From Cytobacillus oceanisediminis 2691 (GTDB taxonomy: Bacteria; Bacillota; Bacilli; Bacillales; Cytobacillaceae), in assembly GCF_007678455.1 (NCBI RefSeq), contig NZ_VEEP01000002.1:43535-107534 (forward strand): a stretch of DNA of 64,000 nt. Direction: 5' to 3'. Shown piece after piece: positions 9,071 to 16,504 of this stretch. A program made the translations under genes and the position numbers. The notes under the pieces are model-generated. The model saw only the letters and a program-made list of their open reading frames with translations. It searched no databases and had not been told where the DNA came from. Position 1 is the stretch's first letter; every line of letters starts with the position of its first letter.

Positions 9071-9176
9071 ATTAGCGATTTTTTATTTTTATTGGCGGAG
9101 TTCACAACTTTATTGGCGATTTCCAAGATTTATTTGCGAACTGGAAAAAAACACGTGTTTTTTCCAGTTCGCAAAT
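9071..9176 (-). repeat. 20-21-bp repeat array with terminator-like hairpin leader
   Basis: On the minus strand the regulator's stop codon is followed by a long inverted repeat (9131-9176; arms TTTGCGAACTGG and CCAGTTCGCAAA around an A-run, CACGTG and T-run). TCGCCAATAAA-type units follow at 20-21-bp spacing (cores at 9071, 9091, 9112 and 9132). The hairpin probably terminates the regulator transcript. Leader and units match the arrays at 34331-34500 and 41468-41590 in the opposite orientation. Confidence 0.85.
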
Positions 9177-9182
9177 GACATG

Positions 9183-11231
9183 CTATACGCTCAGCTGGTA
9201 TTTCTTTATTTTTTCATATAATCCTGAACGGCTGATCCCCAAAAGTTTTGCTGCCTTTGCCTTGTTTCCGTTTGTCTGGGAGAGGGCCTTTCTGATCGCG
9301 CCAAGCTCGGCATCTTCTGCAAGGCTGATTTGTTCGATAAGTGGGCTGGATAGTTGCGACAGTAAGTAATCCGGCAGATCCTCTGACTGTATTTTCCCAT
9401 GCTCGGCAAAGGTCATTGCGCGCTCCAGGACATTCCGCAATTCACGCACATTGCCCGGCCATTCATAGCGAAGGAGTGCTGTTTTTGCCTGTGATGAGAT
9501 GCCGGTGATGCTCGTACCCAGCATGGAGTTCAATTCTTTCATTAATTCAGTAATCAAATACTCAACATCCTGAACGCGGTCCCTCAGCGGCGGAATATTC
9601 AAGGAAATGACATTCAGTCGGTAGTAAAGGTCTTCCCTGAACTCCCCCTGCCTTACCATCTCTTCCAGGTTACGGTTTGTCGCAGCGATAATACGGACAT
9701 CGACCTTCACGCGCACATTTCCGCCTACCCTGTAAAACTCTCGCTCCTGCAGGACTCTTAGCAGTTTGGCCTGAAGGGACAGAGACATATCGCCTATTTC
9801 ATCGAGGAAAAGCGTGCCTCCATTGGCAAGGTCGAACTTCCCAATCTTGCCGCGCTGTTTCGCCCCCGTAAAGGCACCTTCTTCATAACCGAAGAACTCG
9901 GATTCTAGCAGGTCTTCAGGGATGGCTGCGCAATTGACGACAACGAATTTCCCTTCACTTCGGGCACTGCTGTTATGGATGGCATGTGCGAACAATTCTT
10001 TCCCTGTACCACTTTCACCTCTAATCAATACAGTGGATCTGCCTTTCGCTGCTTTGGCTGCACTTTTCTTTAATTTTTCCATGTAAGAATCCTTGCTGAA
10101 AATATGGTCCCATGTGAACCTGGCCGACTCGGATTTCTGCAGCTGCTGGTGGTAAAAGCTTGCCTTGTTCTCGGCTTTTTGAAGTCGCTTGAACAACTCG
10201 CTGACCTCATTCAACTGGCGGAACATCACTTTGCCAATCGCTCCGATCACCTTGCCATCCTTCTTGATGGGAATTCGATGGACAATATATCGGATACCGT
10301 TCAACTCGTTAAAGTCGCTGACTTCCGCCATTTCCGACCGGAACACATTGCCAAGCTTCAGTTGCGGAAGGACTTGCTCGACTGGTTTATATAAAACTTC
10401 TGTTTTCTCCAGGTTGAACAGTTCGAGCAATGGCGGGCTGACCATGGTGATGATGTTTTTTTCGTCCGTCATCAGGATTCCATCATATGCATTCTCGAGT
10501 GTCGTCTCGATTGTCAGCTTAAGCTTTTTAACCGTCTCGAGTTCTTCTGCCATTTTTTCAAATTCAGAAATATCCTGGAATAACAGGATTTTCCCTTCTT
10601 CATGGTTCACTGTTTCATAGGAAGAGATATGAAGAATCGATTTAAATTTTTCATAATGATGAGGAGTGTCATCTCCATTCAGCAACCCAGGAAAAATATC
10701 GCCGAGCTTCCTGGATATAATTGAATCAAGAGTCCGTCCGCTGATTTTCGTAAAAGCTTCATTTGCATAAATCATCTGCATCCTGCCGTCAGTCATGAGC
10801 ACACCGATATTGGAGTGCTGAAGGATTGTTTCAAGTTGGTCCTTGAGGGTATTCGCAGATTTTAGCAAAGCGACCACCATTTCGGTCTTGGTCAGTAAAC
10901 CGATGACTTTATCCTGTTCATCCAGCACCACGCCGGTACCAACCTTGCTTGTTTTTACAATCTGCTCGATCTCGCGATAAGGAGTGTCGATTCGAATGGA
11001 TCTAGCTTCCTTCTTTATGTATGGAAGTATTGCCGTTTCAAGGGGACTGCCTTCAAGGATCATTTGATACAAGCCGCTGCGGGTAAAAACTCCCAGAAGG
11101 TTCTTTTCAGTATCAGTAACGGGCAGGAGATTCCATTTCTTCTCCCTGAAGATTTCCACTGCCTCCTGCAAAGTTGTTGTCTCTGTGACCAGACAGTCAA
11201 CAGGGGTGACGATATCCCTGAATTCAAGCAT
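9183..11231 (-). CDS. Sigma-54-dependent CBS-PAS-PAS-AAA+-Fis transcriptional activator
   Basis: Bacterial enhancer-binding protein that remodels sigma-54 RNA polymerase by ATP hydrolysis. The 682 residues show a CBS-domain pair (about 1-115), two PAS domains (about 125-225 and 235-350), and an AAA+ domain. The AAA+ domain has Walker A GESGTGKE near 407, the sigma-54 contact loop GAFTGA near 452 and Walker B GGTLFLDEIGD. A Fis-type helix-turn-helix lies at the C terminus (ISRSGLYEKIKKY). CBS pairs often bind adenine nucleotides and PAS domains small ligands, so an acyl-CoA, acid or energy signal is plausible but unproven. Both matching sigma-54 promoters in the window control beta-oxidation genes. 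The start is supported by a GGAGGGGGG ribosome site. Confidence 0.95.
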   Translation of the reverse strand: MLEFRDIVTPVDCLVTETTTLQEAVEIFREKKWNLLPVTDTEKNLLGVFTRSGLYQMILEGSPLETAILPYIKKEARSIRIDTPYREIEQIVKTSKVGTGVVLDEQDKVIGLLTKTEMVVALLKSANTLKDQLETILQHSNIGVLMTDGRMQMIYANEAFTKISGRTLDSIISRKLGDIFPGLLNGDDTPHHYEKFKSILHISSYETVNHEEGKILLFQDISEFEKMAEELETVKKLKLTIETTLENAYDGILMTDEKNIITMVSPPLLELFNLEKTEVLYKPVEQVLPQLKLGNVFRSEMAEVSDFNELNGIRYIVHRIPIKKDGKVIGAIGKVMFRQLNEVSELFKRLQKAENKASFYHQQLQKSESARFTWDHIFSKDSYMEKLKKSAAKAAKGRSTVLIRGESGTGKELFAHAIHNSSARSEGKFVVVNCAAIPEDLLESEFFGYEEGAFTGAKQRGKIGKFDLANGGTLFLDEIGDMSLSLQAKLLRVLQEREFYRVGGNVRVKVDVRIIAATNRNLEEMVRQGEFREDLYYRLNVISLNIPPLRDRVQDVEYLITELMKELNSMLGTSITGISSQAKTALLRYEWPGNVRELRNVLERAMTFAEHGKIQSEDLPDYLLSQLSSPLIEQISLAEDAELGAIRKALSQTNGNKAKAAKLLGISRSGLYEKIKKYQLSV

Positions 11232-11316
11232 TAACTTCCCCCCTCCAGTTAAAAATTTCTGAATATTATAACTTTAATTATATAACACTGTTGGGGAAAG
11301 TACACTTATTAGCCAT

Positions 11317-11348
11317 GAAAAAACCTGCCCCCAGGTGAGGAGCAGGTG
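11317..11348 (-). terminator. Rho-independent terminator of the LysM protein gene
   Basis: Minus-strand stem ACCTGC...GCAGGT followed by six T residues, immediately after the gene ending at 11356. Confidence 0.8.
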
Positions 11349-11355
11349 ATGATTT

Positions 11356-13179
11356 TTAGCGTGGAATGGTGAGTTTCTGGCCAATATACAGGTATTTTGC
11401 CGGATCTAGATTATTTGCTTTCACAACCGCATCGATGGTTGTGCCATATTTAACACTGATTTTCCACAGTGTATCTCCACTTACAACTGTATGGATGACT
11501 TGCTGGGCAGCCGGCGGTTCCGGAGCAGTTGTCGATGGTATAGTAAGTTTCTGTCCGATATACAAATACTTGGCCGGATCCAGATTATTCGCTTTCACGA
11601 TGGCATCAATTGTTGTGCCATATTTTTGGGCAATCTTCCAGAGAGTGTCTCCTGATTGGACCGTATATACCACTGGCTGTGGTGTCGGTTCAGGTGTAGC
11701 CGGAGCTGGCACCTTCAGTTTTTGCCCAACATATAAATACTGATTTGGATCAAGATCATTCAGTGTGACGATATCGGAAATGCTGCTGTTGAACTTAGCA
11801 GCAATCTTCCATAGTGTGTCGCCGCTCGCCACGGTGTAATCAATCGTGTTAGGAACTGCCGGCGGAGTGGATTCAGCCACAAGCTCCACATCACTTACAT
11901 TGATCGTACCGGTTACACCTTCTTTGACCAGCACCTCGTACCGGCCATTTTCAACTGTTTCGGACATTAACGGGAAAGTATCGCCTTTTACAGCCGTATA
12001 TCCCTGACTCATTGGATAGATCGAAAGCTTCGCGGTCTCAGAGGTTACCCTCACTCGCTTTTCAGGCTGAAGGGCCTTGAACTCATAGCCGCCTTCAAAC
12101 CTGACTGAATCTGTAAAAGAGATATAGCCGGTGTTACTGCCTTCAATTACCATGACTTTTATAAAATAGTTTCCGTTTACGGCTTTTCCGCCATTAAAGT
12201 CGGTTCCATCCCATGTGAAAGAATGTGTTCCCGCCGGGAATGACTGACCGGCAACAACATTTTTCATATGCGCGCCAGCAGCGTTCGCAATATAGACGGA
12301 TACTTTTGCCGGCTCTGCCAATGTGAATTTCCCTGTGACCGTGCCGTTCACACCATCACCGTCCGGGCTGATGATATCAGAGGTGAAGACAGCGTCCGTA
12401 ACAACTTCTTTCAATCTCCATTGAGGTATATTGTAGTCGCCGTCCTTAATGGAGACCGTTCCTGCTTTTTGTGCTGACTGTTTCGTTGCAGGGTAGTTAA
12501 ATGCAGTCTCGATGTAGTTAAAGTAGACATCATAGGTTCCGTCCGCAACAACTCGTCCTGCCTTATCCGTTCCGTTCCAGTTTACGGAATTGCTGCCAGG
12601 CAAAAGCTTCATTTTGCTGCCAGCGTAAACTTCGGCACCATTTTGCCAGATGCTCAGTTGTACTTCAGCCGGTCGGTTCAAGTTGAAAGGAATTTGCACA
12701 TTTTCCGCTCCTCCGTATTTCGGAGAAAACATGGAAGGATTAATCGAAACCTGATCGAATAATGGCTTTGGATTCATCTCCGCCACAACGGTCAGTTTTC
12801 CGAGCGGATAACCTTGCATCTGGTTATAGCCCTGGTCTGATAAATACGCCTTTAGCTGGTATTCACCCGGAGGCAATGGAGCTTTCTTCGTATCATCCCA
12901 TGGCACCCAATCTATTCTATGTACTGTTTTAAAATCTGTACTTGATAGGTTGATTTGAGTCTGGACACCATTGCCTACCGCTAAAATATGCCCGCGAGTC
13001 GGTTCACTCGTTTTCAGCTCAAACGTAACATATCCAGGTACACTGTTTCCCTGGTACGCAACAGTTCCGGTAGATTGACTGAAAGATATGACCTCAGCCA
13101 TTGCAGAAGCGAATTGCGGGAAAGAAACTGCCGCTGTTAAGAATAAAAGCATGAAAATTCTAAAAAAATTCGTTGTCAC
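11356..13179 (-). CDS. Secreted LysM protein with FlgD-type Ig-like domains
   Basis: A 607-residue exported protein likely bound to peptidoglycan. It has a signal peptide (hydrophobic FFRIFMLLFLTAAVSF, cleavage near FASA). Two FlgD/CHU-type Ig-like modules follow at about residues 150-235 and 265-350, with VNWNGTDKAGR and FTWDGTDFNGGKAVNG. A beta-rich SH3-like stretch lies at about 370-435. Three near-identical LysM repeats (SGDTLWKI ... YVGQKL or YIGQKL) end the protein, separated by Pro/Thr linkers. No catalytic domain is visible, so a structural or adhesive wall role is more likely than hydrolysis. It starts with GTG after AGGGGA. It is a single gene between terminators. Confidence 0.9.
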   Translation of the reverse strand: MTTNFFRIFMLLFLTAAVSFPQFASAMAEVISFSQSTGTVAYQGNSVPGYVTFELKTSEPTRGHILAVGNGVQTQINLSSTDFKTVHRIDWVPWDDTKKAPLPPGEYQLKAYLSDQGYNQMQGYPLGKLTVVAEMNPKPLFDQVSINPSMFSPKYGGAENVQIPFNLNRPAEVQLSIWQNGAEVYAGSKMKLLPGSNSVNWNGTDKAGRVVADGTYDVYFNYIETAFNYPATKQSAQKAGTVSIKDGDYNIPQWRLKEVVTDAVFTSDIISPDGDGVNGTVTGKFTLAEPAKVSVYIANAAGAHMKNVVAGQSFPAGTHSFTWDGTDFNGGKAVNGNYFIKVMVIEGSNTGYISFTDSVRFEGGYEFKALQPEKRVRVTSETAKLSIYPMSQGYTAVKGDTFPLMSETVENGRYEVLVKEGVTGTINVSDVELVAESTPPAVPNTIDYTVASGDTLWKIAAKFNSSISDIVTLNDLDPNQYLYVGQKLKVPAPATPEPTPQPVVYTVQSGDTLWKIAQKYGTTIDAIVKANNLDPAKYLYIGQKLTIPSTTAPEPPAAQQVIHTVVSGDTLWKISVKYGTTIDAVVKANNLDPAKYLYIGQKLTIPR

Positions 13180-13273
13180 TCTAATTGTCCCCTGCTCTCT
13201 GATGAAATGTTATATTACAAAAATATCATATTTGTTTTCTGCATTTTCAACAACGCGAAATTTTTACCATAAG

Positions 13274-13307
13274 AAAAAGCCCTCTCCTTTGACAGGAAAG
13301 GGCTTTT
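13274..13307. terminator. Bidirectional terminator
   Basis: AAAAAGCCCTCTCC / GGAAAGGGCTTTT stem with an A-run on one side and a T-run on the other. It serves the SDR gene ending at 13310. Confidence 0.85.
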
Positions 13308-13309
13308 CA

Positions 13310-14077
13310 TCATTTCGGCTGCATCCTGATTGCTCCATCAAGACGGATTGTTTCACCGTTAAGCATTGGATTCATAATAATACTTTCAGCAAGCTGAGCG
13401 TATTCCTCCGGGTAACCAAGCCGCTGCGGGAATGGCACCATTTCTCCAAGCGAGTCCCTTGCTTCTGCCGGAAGCGAGTCGAACATTGGCGTATGGAATA
13501 GGCCGGGAGCTATCGTCATCACCCTGATGCCGTATGCAGCAAGTTCCCTTGCGATTGGCAGCGTCATGCCGACCACCCCGCCTTTTGAGGCACTGTATGC
13601 CGCCTGGCCGATCTGGCCGTCGAACGCGGCAACGGAGGCCGTATTGATGATGATTCCCCTCTCGCCGAGTTCATTGGGATCATTCTGGGACATCTGCTCG
13701 GAAGCAAGCCTGATGACATTGAAGGTTCCAATCAAGTTGATGGAAATGACTTTTGAAAACATGTCCAGCGAATGGACACCTTTTCTTGATAGCAGCTTTC
13801 CTGCAACCCCAATCCCGGCACAGTTTACCACCGTGTTAATCGAACCGAATGACTCGATTGCTTTATTGATAGCATTTCTTACTTCTTCTTCACTCGTTAC
13901 GTCTGTTTTTACGAAAACTGCCTGTTCCCCAAGTTCCTTTACAAGAGTTTCACCGCGTTCCACTGATAAATCCAGAATCGCAGCCTTTCCCCCCTGCCCG
14001 ATGATTTTCCTGACAGTCGCTTCCCCTAACCCGGATGCTCCTCCGGTAACAATCGCTTTTGTCTCGATCATTTTCAT
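13310..14077 (-). CDS. SDR-family 3-hydroxyacyl-CoA dehydrogenase (HSD17B10-like)
   Basis: Short-chain dehydrogenase of 255 residues. It has the NAD-binding [12 protein letters not shown] motif near residue 11, Asp in AAILDLS favouring NAD, NCAGIG, and the catalytic Ser-Tyr-Lys set in [11 protein letters not shown] and [10 protein letters not shown]. The C-terminal [11 protein letters not shown] and [13 protein letters not shown] segments resemble type-2 3-hydroxyacyl-CoA dehydrogenases of beta-oxidation and branched amino acid breakdown. It is transcribed alone from a near-perfect sigma-54 promoter, with a dyad enhancer like that of the operon at 8761. It would supply the dehydrogenase step missing there. 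Confidence 0.9.
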   Translation of the reverse strand: MKMIETKAIVTGGASGLGEATVRKIIGQGGKAAILDLSVERGETLVKELGEQAVFVKTDVTSEEEVRNAINKAIESFGSINTVVNCAGIGVAGKLLSRKGVHSLDMFSKVISINLIGTFNVIRLASEQMSQNDPNELGERGIIINTASVAAFDGQIGQAAYSASKGGVVGMTLPIARELAAYGIRVMTIAPGLFHTPMFDSLPAEARDSLGEMVPFPQRLGYPEEYAQLAESIIMNPMLNGETIRLDGAIRMQPK

Positions 14078-14120
14078 TTTCGCCTGACCTCCACTTTTAT
14101 AAAGTTATATTGTTATAGAA

Positions 14121-14137
14121 AGCAAGAATCGTGCCAA
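14121..14137 (-). promoter_or_regulatory. Sigma-54 (-24/-12) promoter
   Basis: The minus strand reads TTGGCACGATTCTTGCT, a full match to the TTGGCACG-N4-TTGC(A/T) consensus, 44 bp upstream of the SDR ATG at 14077. Confidence 0.95.
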
Positions 14138-14175
14138 TGCTAGTTCATTGAAAATAAAGATACTTCGAGGAACAG

Positions 14176-14194
14176 CTGTCCAAAATCAGGACAG
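14176..14194. promoter_or_regulatory. Upstream activator site, CTGTCC-N7-GGACAG
   Basis: Perfect dyad with arms CTGTCC (14176-14181) and GGACAG (14189-14194). Its geometry is identical to the 8888-8906 site. An extra GGACAC half site lies at 14210-14215. It is likely bound by the activator at 9183-11231. Confidence 0.8.
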
Positions 14195-14286
14195 TTTTTT
14201 CTGAAGAATGGACACTTTTATACTTTTGTTAGAAGGAAATTGAAATTTGAAGGTGTTTTTTTGTTTTACTATGATATTCGGCATTA

Positions 14287-14340
14287 AACCCGGTTGAAAC
14301 AAAATATATTCCCGGTTGGGGCAGATTTATTTCCGGTTGG
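14287..14340. repeat. Short 21-22-bp repeat, CCGGTTG units
   Basis: CGGTTG recurs at 14291, 14313 and 14334, each followed by an A/T-rich spacer. It lies in the 349-bp gap between the DMT transporter and the SDR promoter. Its unit sequence is unlike the other arrays but the period is close to the 20-21-bp class. Confidence 0.65.
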
Positions 14341-14387
14341 AACAAATGTTGTCTGCAAAACTAGTTATAAATAACAGTACCCCATGC

Positions 14388-14413
14388 AAAAAAAAGCAGA
14401 GCCGAAGCCCTGC
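14388..14413 (-). terminator. Terminator of the DMT transporter gene
   Basis: Minus-strand GCAGGGC-TTCG-GCTCTGC stem-loop followed by eight T residues, just after the stop at 14427. Confidence 0.88.
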
Positions 14414-14426
14414 CTCCTCAACACTA

Positions 14427-15344
14427 TTAAGCTGCATTTCGTTTCGCTCTGTTCCTGAGCATCAGTTCCTCCAGTGCTCCTGATCCGAATATGACGCCTG
14501 AGACGATGAAGATTAGGCCGAGCAAATGGGATGATGTGATTCTTTCCCCAAGGAAGATGGCAGCGAACAGGATGGATAGGAATGTATTCAAGTTCAGGAA
14601 GATTGACGCCTCGGCCGGTCCGGTTTGGCCAATGGCATAATTGTAAAGCATATGCCCTACTGCCGTAGCGAAAATCGCTGACGCAAAAAATACTCCCCAT
14701 ATTCCTGCTGAAGCATTTCCAAGGCTCGCCAATCCACCTGGCTCCTTCCATAACCCGATTAGGAACAATAAGAGTGAGCCGAAGACAAGCATATATCCGG
14801 TCAATAGACGAGGATCTAGTGTTTTCGCTGCTTTGGAAATTATGATGAAGCTTATCGCCTGCGAAACAATGGAAATAAACACATAGAAATCACCAATTGA
14901 CATGCCCGAAAGCCCTTTCTCACCTGCCAGCACAGTCAGCGCGACGCCAATACCACCGAAAATAAATCCAAGAGTCCGGACAAATGTCAGCTTTTTTCCC
15001 AGGAATAAGATAGCCATTAAAGCGGTTAATAATGGCCCCAGTCCAAGAATTAAGCCACCGTTAACAGCCGAAGTCACTTTTAATCCAATTCCCAGGAATA
15101 AATGGTGTCCAGTTACATTCAGGATGCCGCCGCCAATAATATAACTCCACTCTTTCCTTGAAGGCAGCCGGACTTTTTTAAAGAAAAAGAGAATGATAAA
15201 TACCGAGACTCCCGCAGTGAATACACGAAGTGAGGTAATCGTAATCGGCGGGAAATTCCCCACGATTACTTTAAGTCCCGTTACATTGAGTCCCCACAGA
15301 AACATGACACCGGTAAGAATCATATATATTTTTAAATTTTTCAT
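14427..15344 (-). CDS. EamA/DMT-family transporter
   Basis: About 305 residues with ten hydrophobic segments in two EamA repeats, the pattern of drug/metabolite exporters such as RhaT/YdcZ-type permeases. Export of an amino acid or metabolite is typical of the family, but the substrate is unknown. An in-frame ATG at 15362 overlaps the ribosome site. AGAAGG lies at good distance from the ATG at 15344, which is chosen. It is a single gene, with its terminator at 14388-14413. Confidence 0.88.
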   Translation of the reverse strand: MKNLKIYMILTGVMFLWGLNVTGLKVIVGNFPPITITSLRVFTAGVSVFIILFFFKKVRLPSRKEWSYIIGGGILNVTGHHLFLGIGLKVTSAVNGGLILGLGPLLTALMAILFLGKKLTFVRTLGFIFGGIGVALTVLAGEKGLSGMSIGDFYVFISIVSQAISFIIISKAAKTLDPRLLTGYMLVFGSLLLFLIGLWKEPGGLASLGNASAGIWGVFFASAIFATAVGHMLYNYAIGQTGPAEASIFLNLNTFLSILFAAIFLGERITSSHLLGLIFIVSGVIFGSGALEELMLRNRAKRNAA

Positions 15345-15609
15345 GATGTATCCTTCTTTCATTTAAACGATTAAAGCATAATTTCCATTCTACTCCTTTT
15401 TTTAAAAAGGGCAAGAGAAAGTAATGCCAATTATTTACCACCTGAATAATAAGTACCAAAAAGAAAGGAAATTTGAATCATCCCCTCGAGTAGACTGCTA
15501 GGTTAAAAGAACGGTTTCTTTTAAAATGCAGCAAAAACCGACAAAAACAGGTTTGAATACCGGAATGGTATTCCTGAGACAGATTTTTGCTTTGAAAGGA
15601 GGTGAAAGG

Positions 15610-16491
15610 ATGCACTTCCGACATTTAATCATTACTGGCTTTATTACTGGTATTGCTTTGTTGGTGCCAGACATGGTTTTTGCTGAAAAAGGGCCAAATG
15701 CCGGAAAAGGACAACAGCCTGCGGCGGCTGAGCAGGCTTCTGTGCCAGACAAGGCAGAGATTGCCAAGAACTCCGGAAAATCTCCTGCACAACCTGCGGT
15801 CAAAAACCAGCCGATTAAGAAAGAAATCGTCCAGAAACCTTTCCAGGCCAAGCCTAAAGAAAATCCGGCCGAGGCAGTGAAAATGAATGGGAATGCTTCA
15901 TCATTTAAGAAAAATGAGAAAGCAACACAGCCCAAAAACACCAATGCATCGAGGACCGGAAAAACTAATCAGGCGAAACATAAACAAAAGCCCAGCAATA
16001 ATCAAAACAAAAAAGGTGCGTTAAAATCCATACATAATGAAGATCAGTACGTGAAAGAAACAAAGCGTAAATCACCTGGTTTGGAGGAAAAGCTTGATCC
16101 TTCTAAGGAGTCTGCAGAGAAACCGTCCATAGTCAAAGTACCAGTAAAGACGGAAAGCAGAAAAATACCTCATGTGAAAAAGGATGAAAAGGATTCATCC
16201 CAAAACGAGAGGTATCCTAAAGGAGACAACCTGCCTAACCCTCCATCACGCACGAAGGCTTCAGGGGGGCCATCCGGCGACAGGACAAGTTATGGAAATT
16301 CGAACACCTTTTTAAGCGATAAATGGTTCATTTGGGATGAAACATTCCATTTAAGCCTCTTGCAGCCGTTTACGTCAAGGGTCGCTGTTTTTCAGAGCCA
16401 GTGGGTAAATGCCCCACCTTCCCCACCACCGTTAAAAGCTCCTGCTTTTTTACCGTATACCGACGCGATTGTCACGGATAACGTTAATTAA
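15610..16491 (+). CDS. Secreted lysine-rich low-complexity protein, unknown function
   Basis: About 293 residues. The signal peptide is MHFRHLIITGFITGIALLV with likely cleavage after VFA. A long disordered K/Q/P/N-rich body (such as KNQPIKKEIVQKPFQAKP) follows. The C-terminal 80 residues are more ordered, with FLSDKWFIWDETFHLSLL and a proline cluster APPSPPPLKAPAFLP. The strong AAAGGAGGTGAAAGG site fixes the start at 15610. The stop lies 13 bp before the acidic secreted protein gene, so the two are probably co-transcribed. The opposite charge of the pair suggests they may interact. I do not recognise a named family. Confidence 0.82.
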   Translation: MHFRHLIITGFITGIALLVPDMVFAEKGPNAGKGQQPAAAEQASVPDKAEIAKNSGKSPAQPAVKNQPIKKEIVQKPFQAKPKENPAEAVKMNGNASSFKKNEKATQPKNTNASRTGKTNQAKHKQKPSNNQNKKGALKSIHNEDQYVKETKRKSPGLEEKLDPSKESAEKPSIVKVPVKTESRKIPHVKKDEKDSSQNERYPKGDNLPNPPSRTKASGGPSGDRTSYGNSNTFLSDKWFIWDETFHLSLLQPFTSRVAVFQSQWVNAPPSPPPLKAPAFLPYTDAIVTDNVN

Positions 16492-16504
16492 AAGGGAGCG
16501 AATA

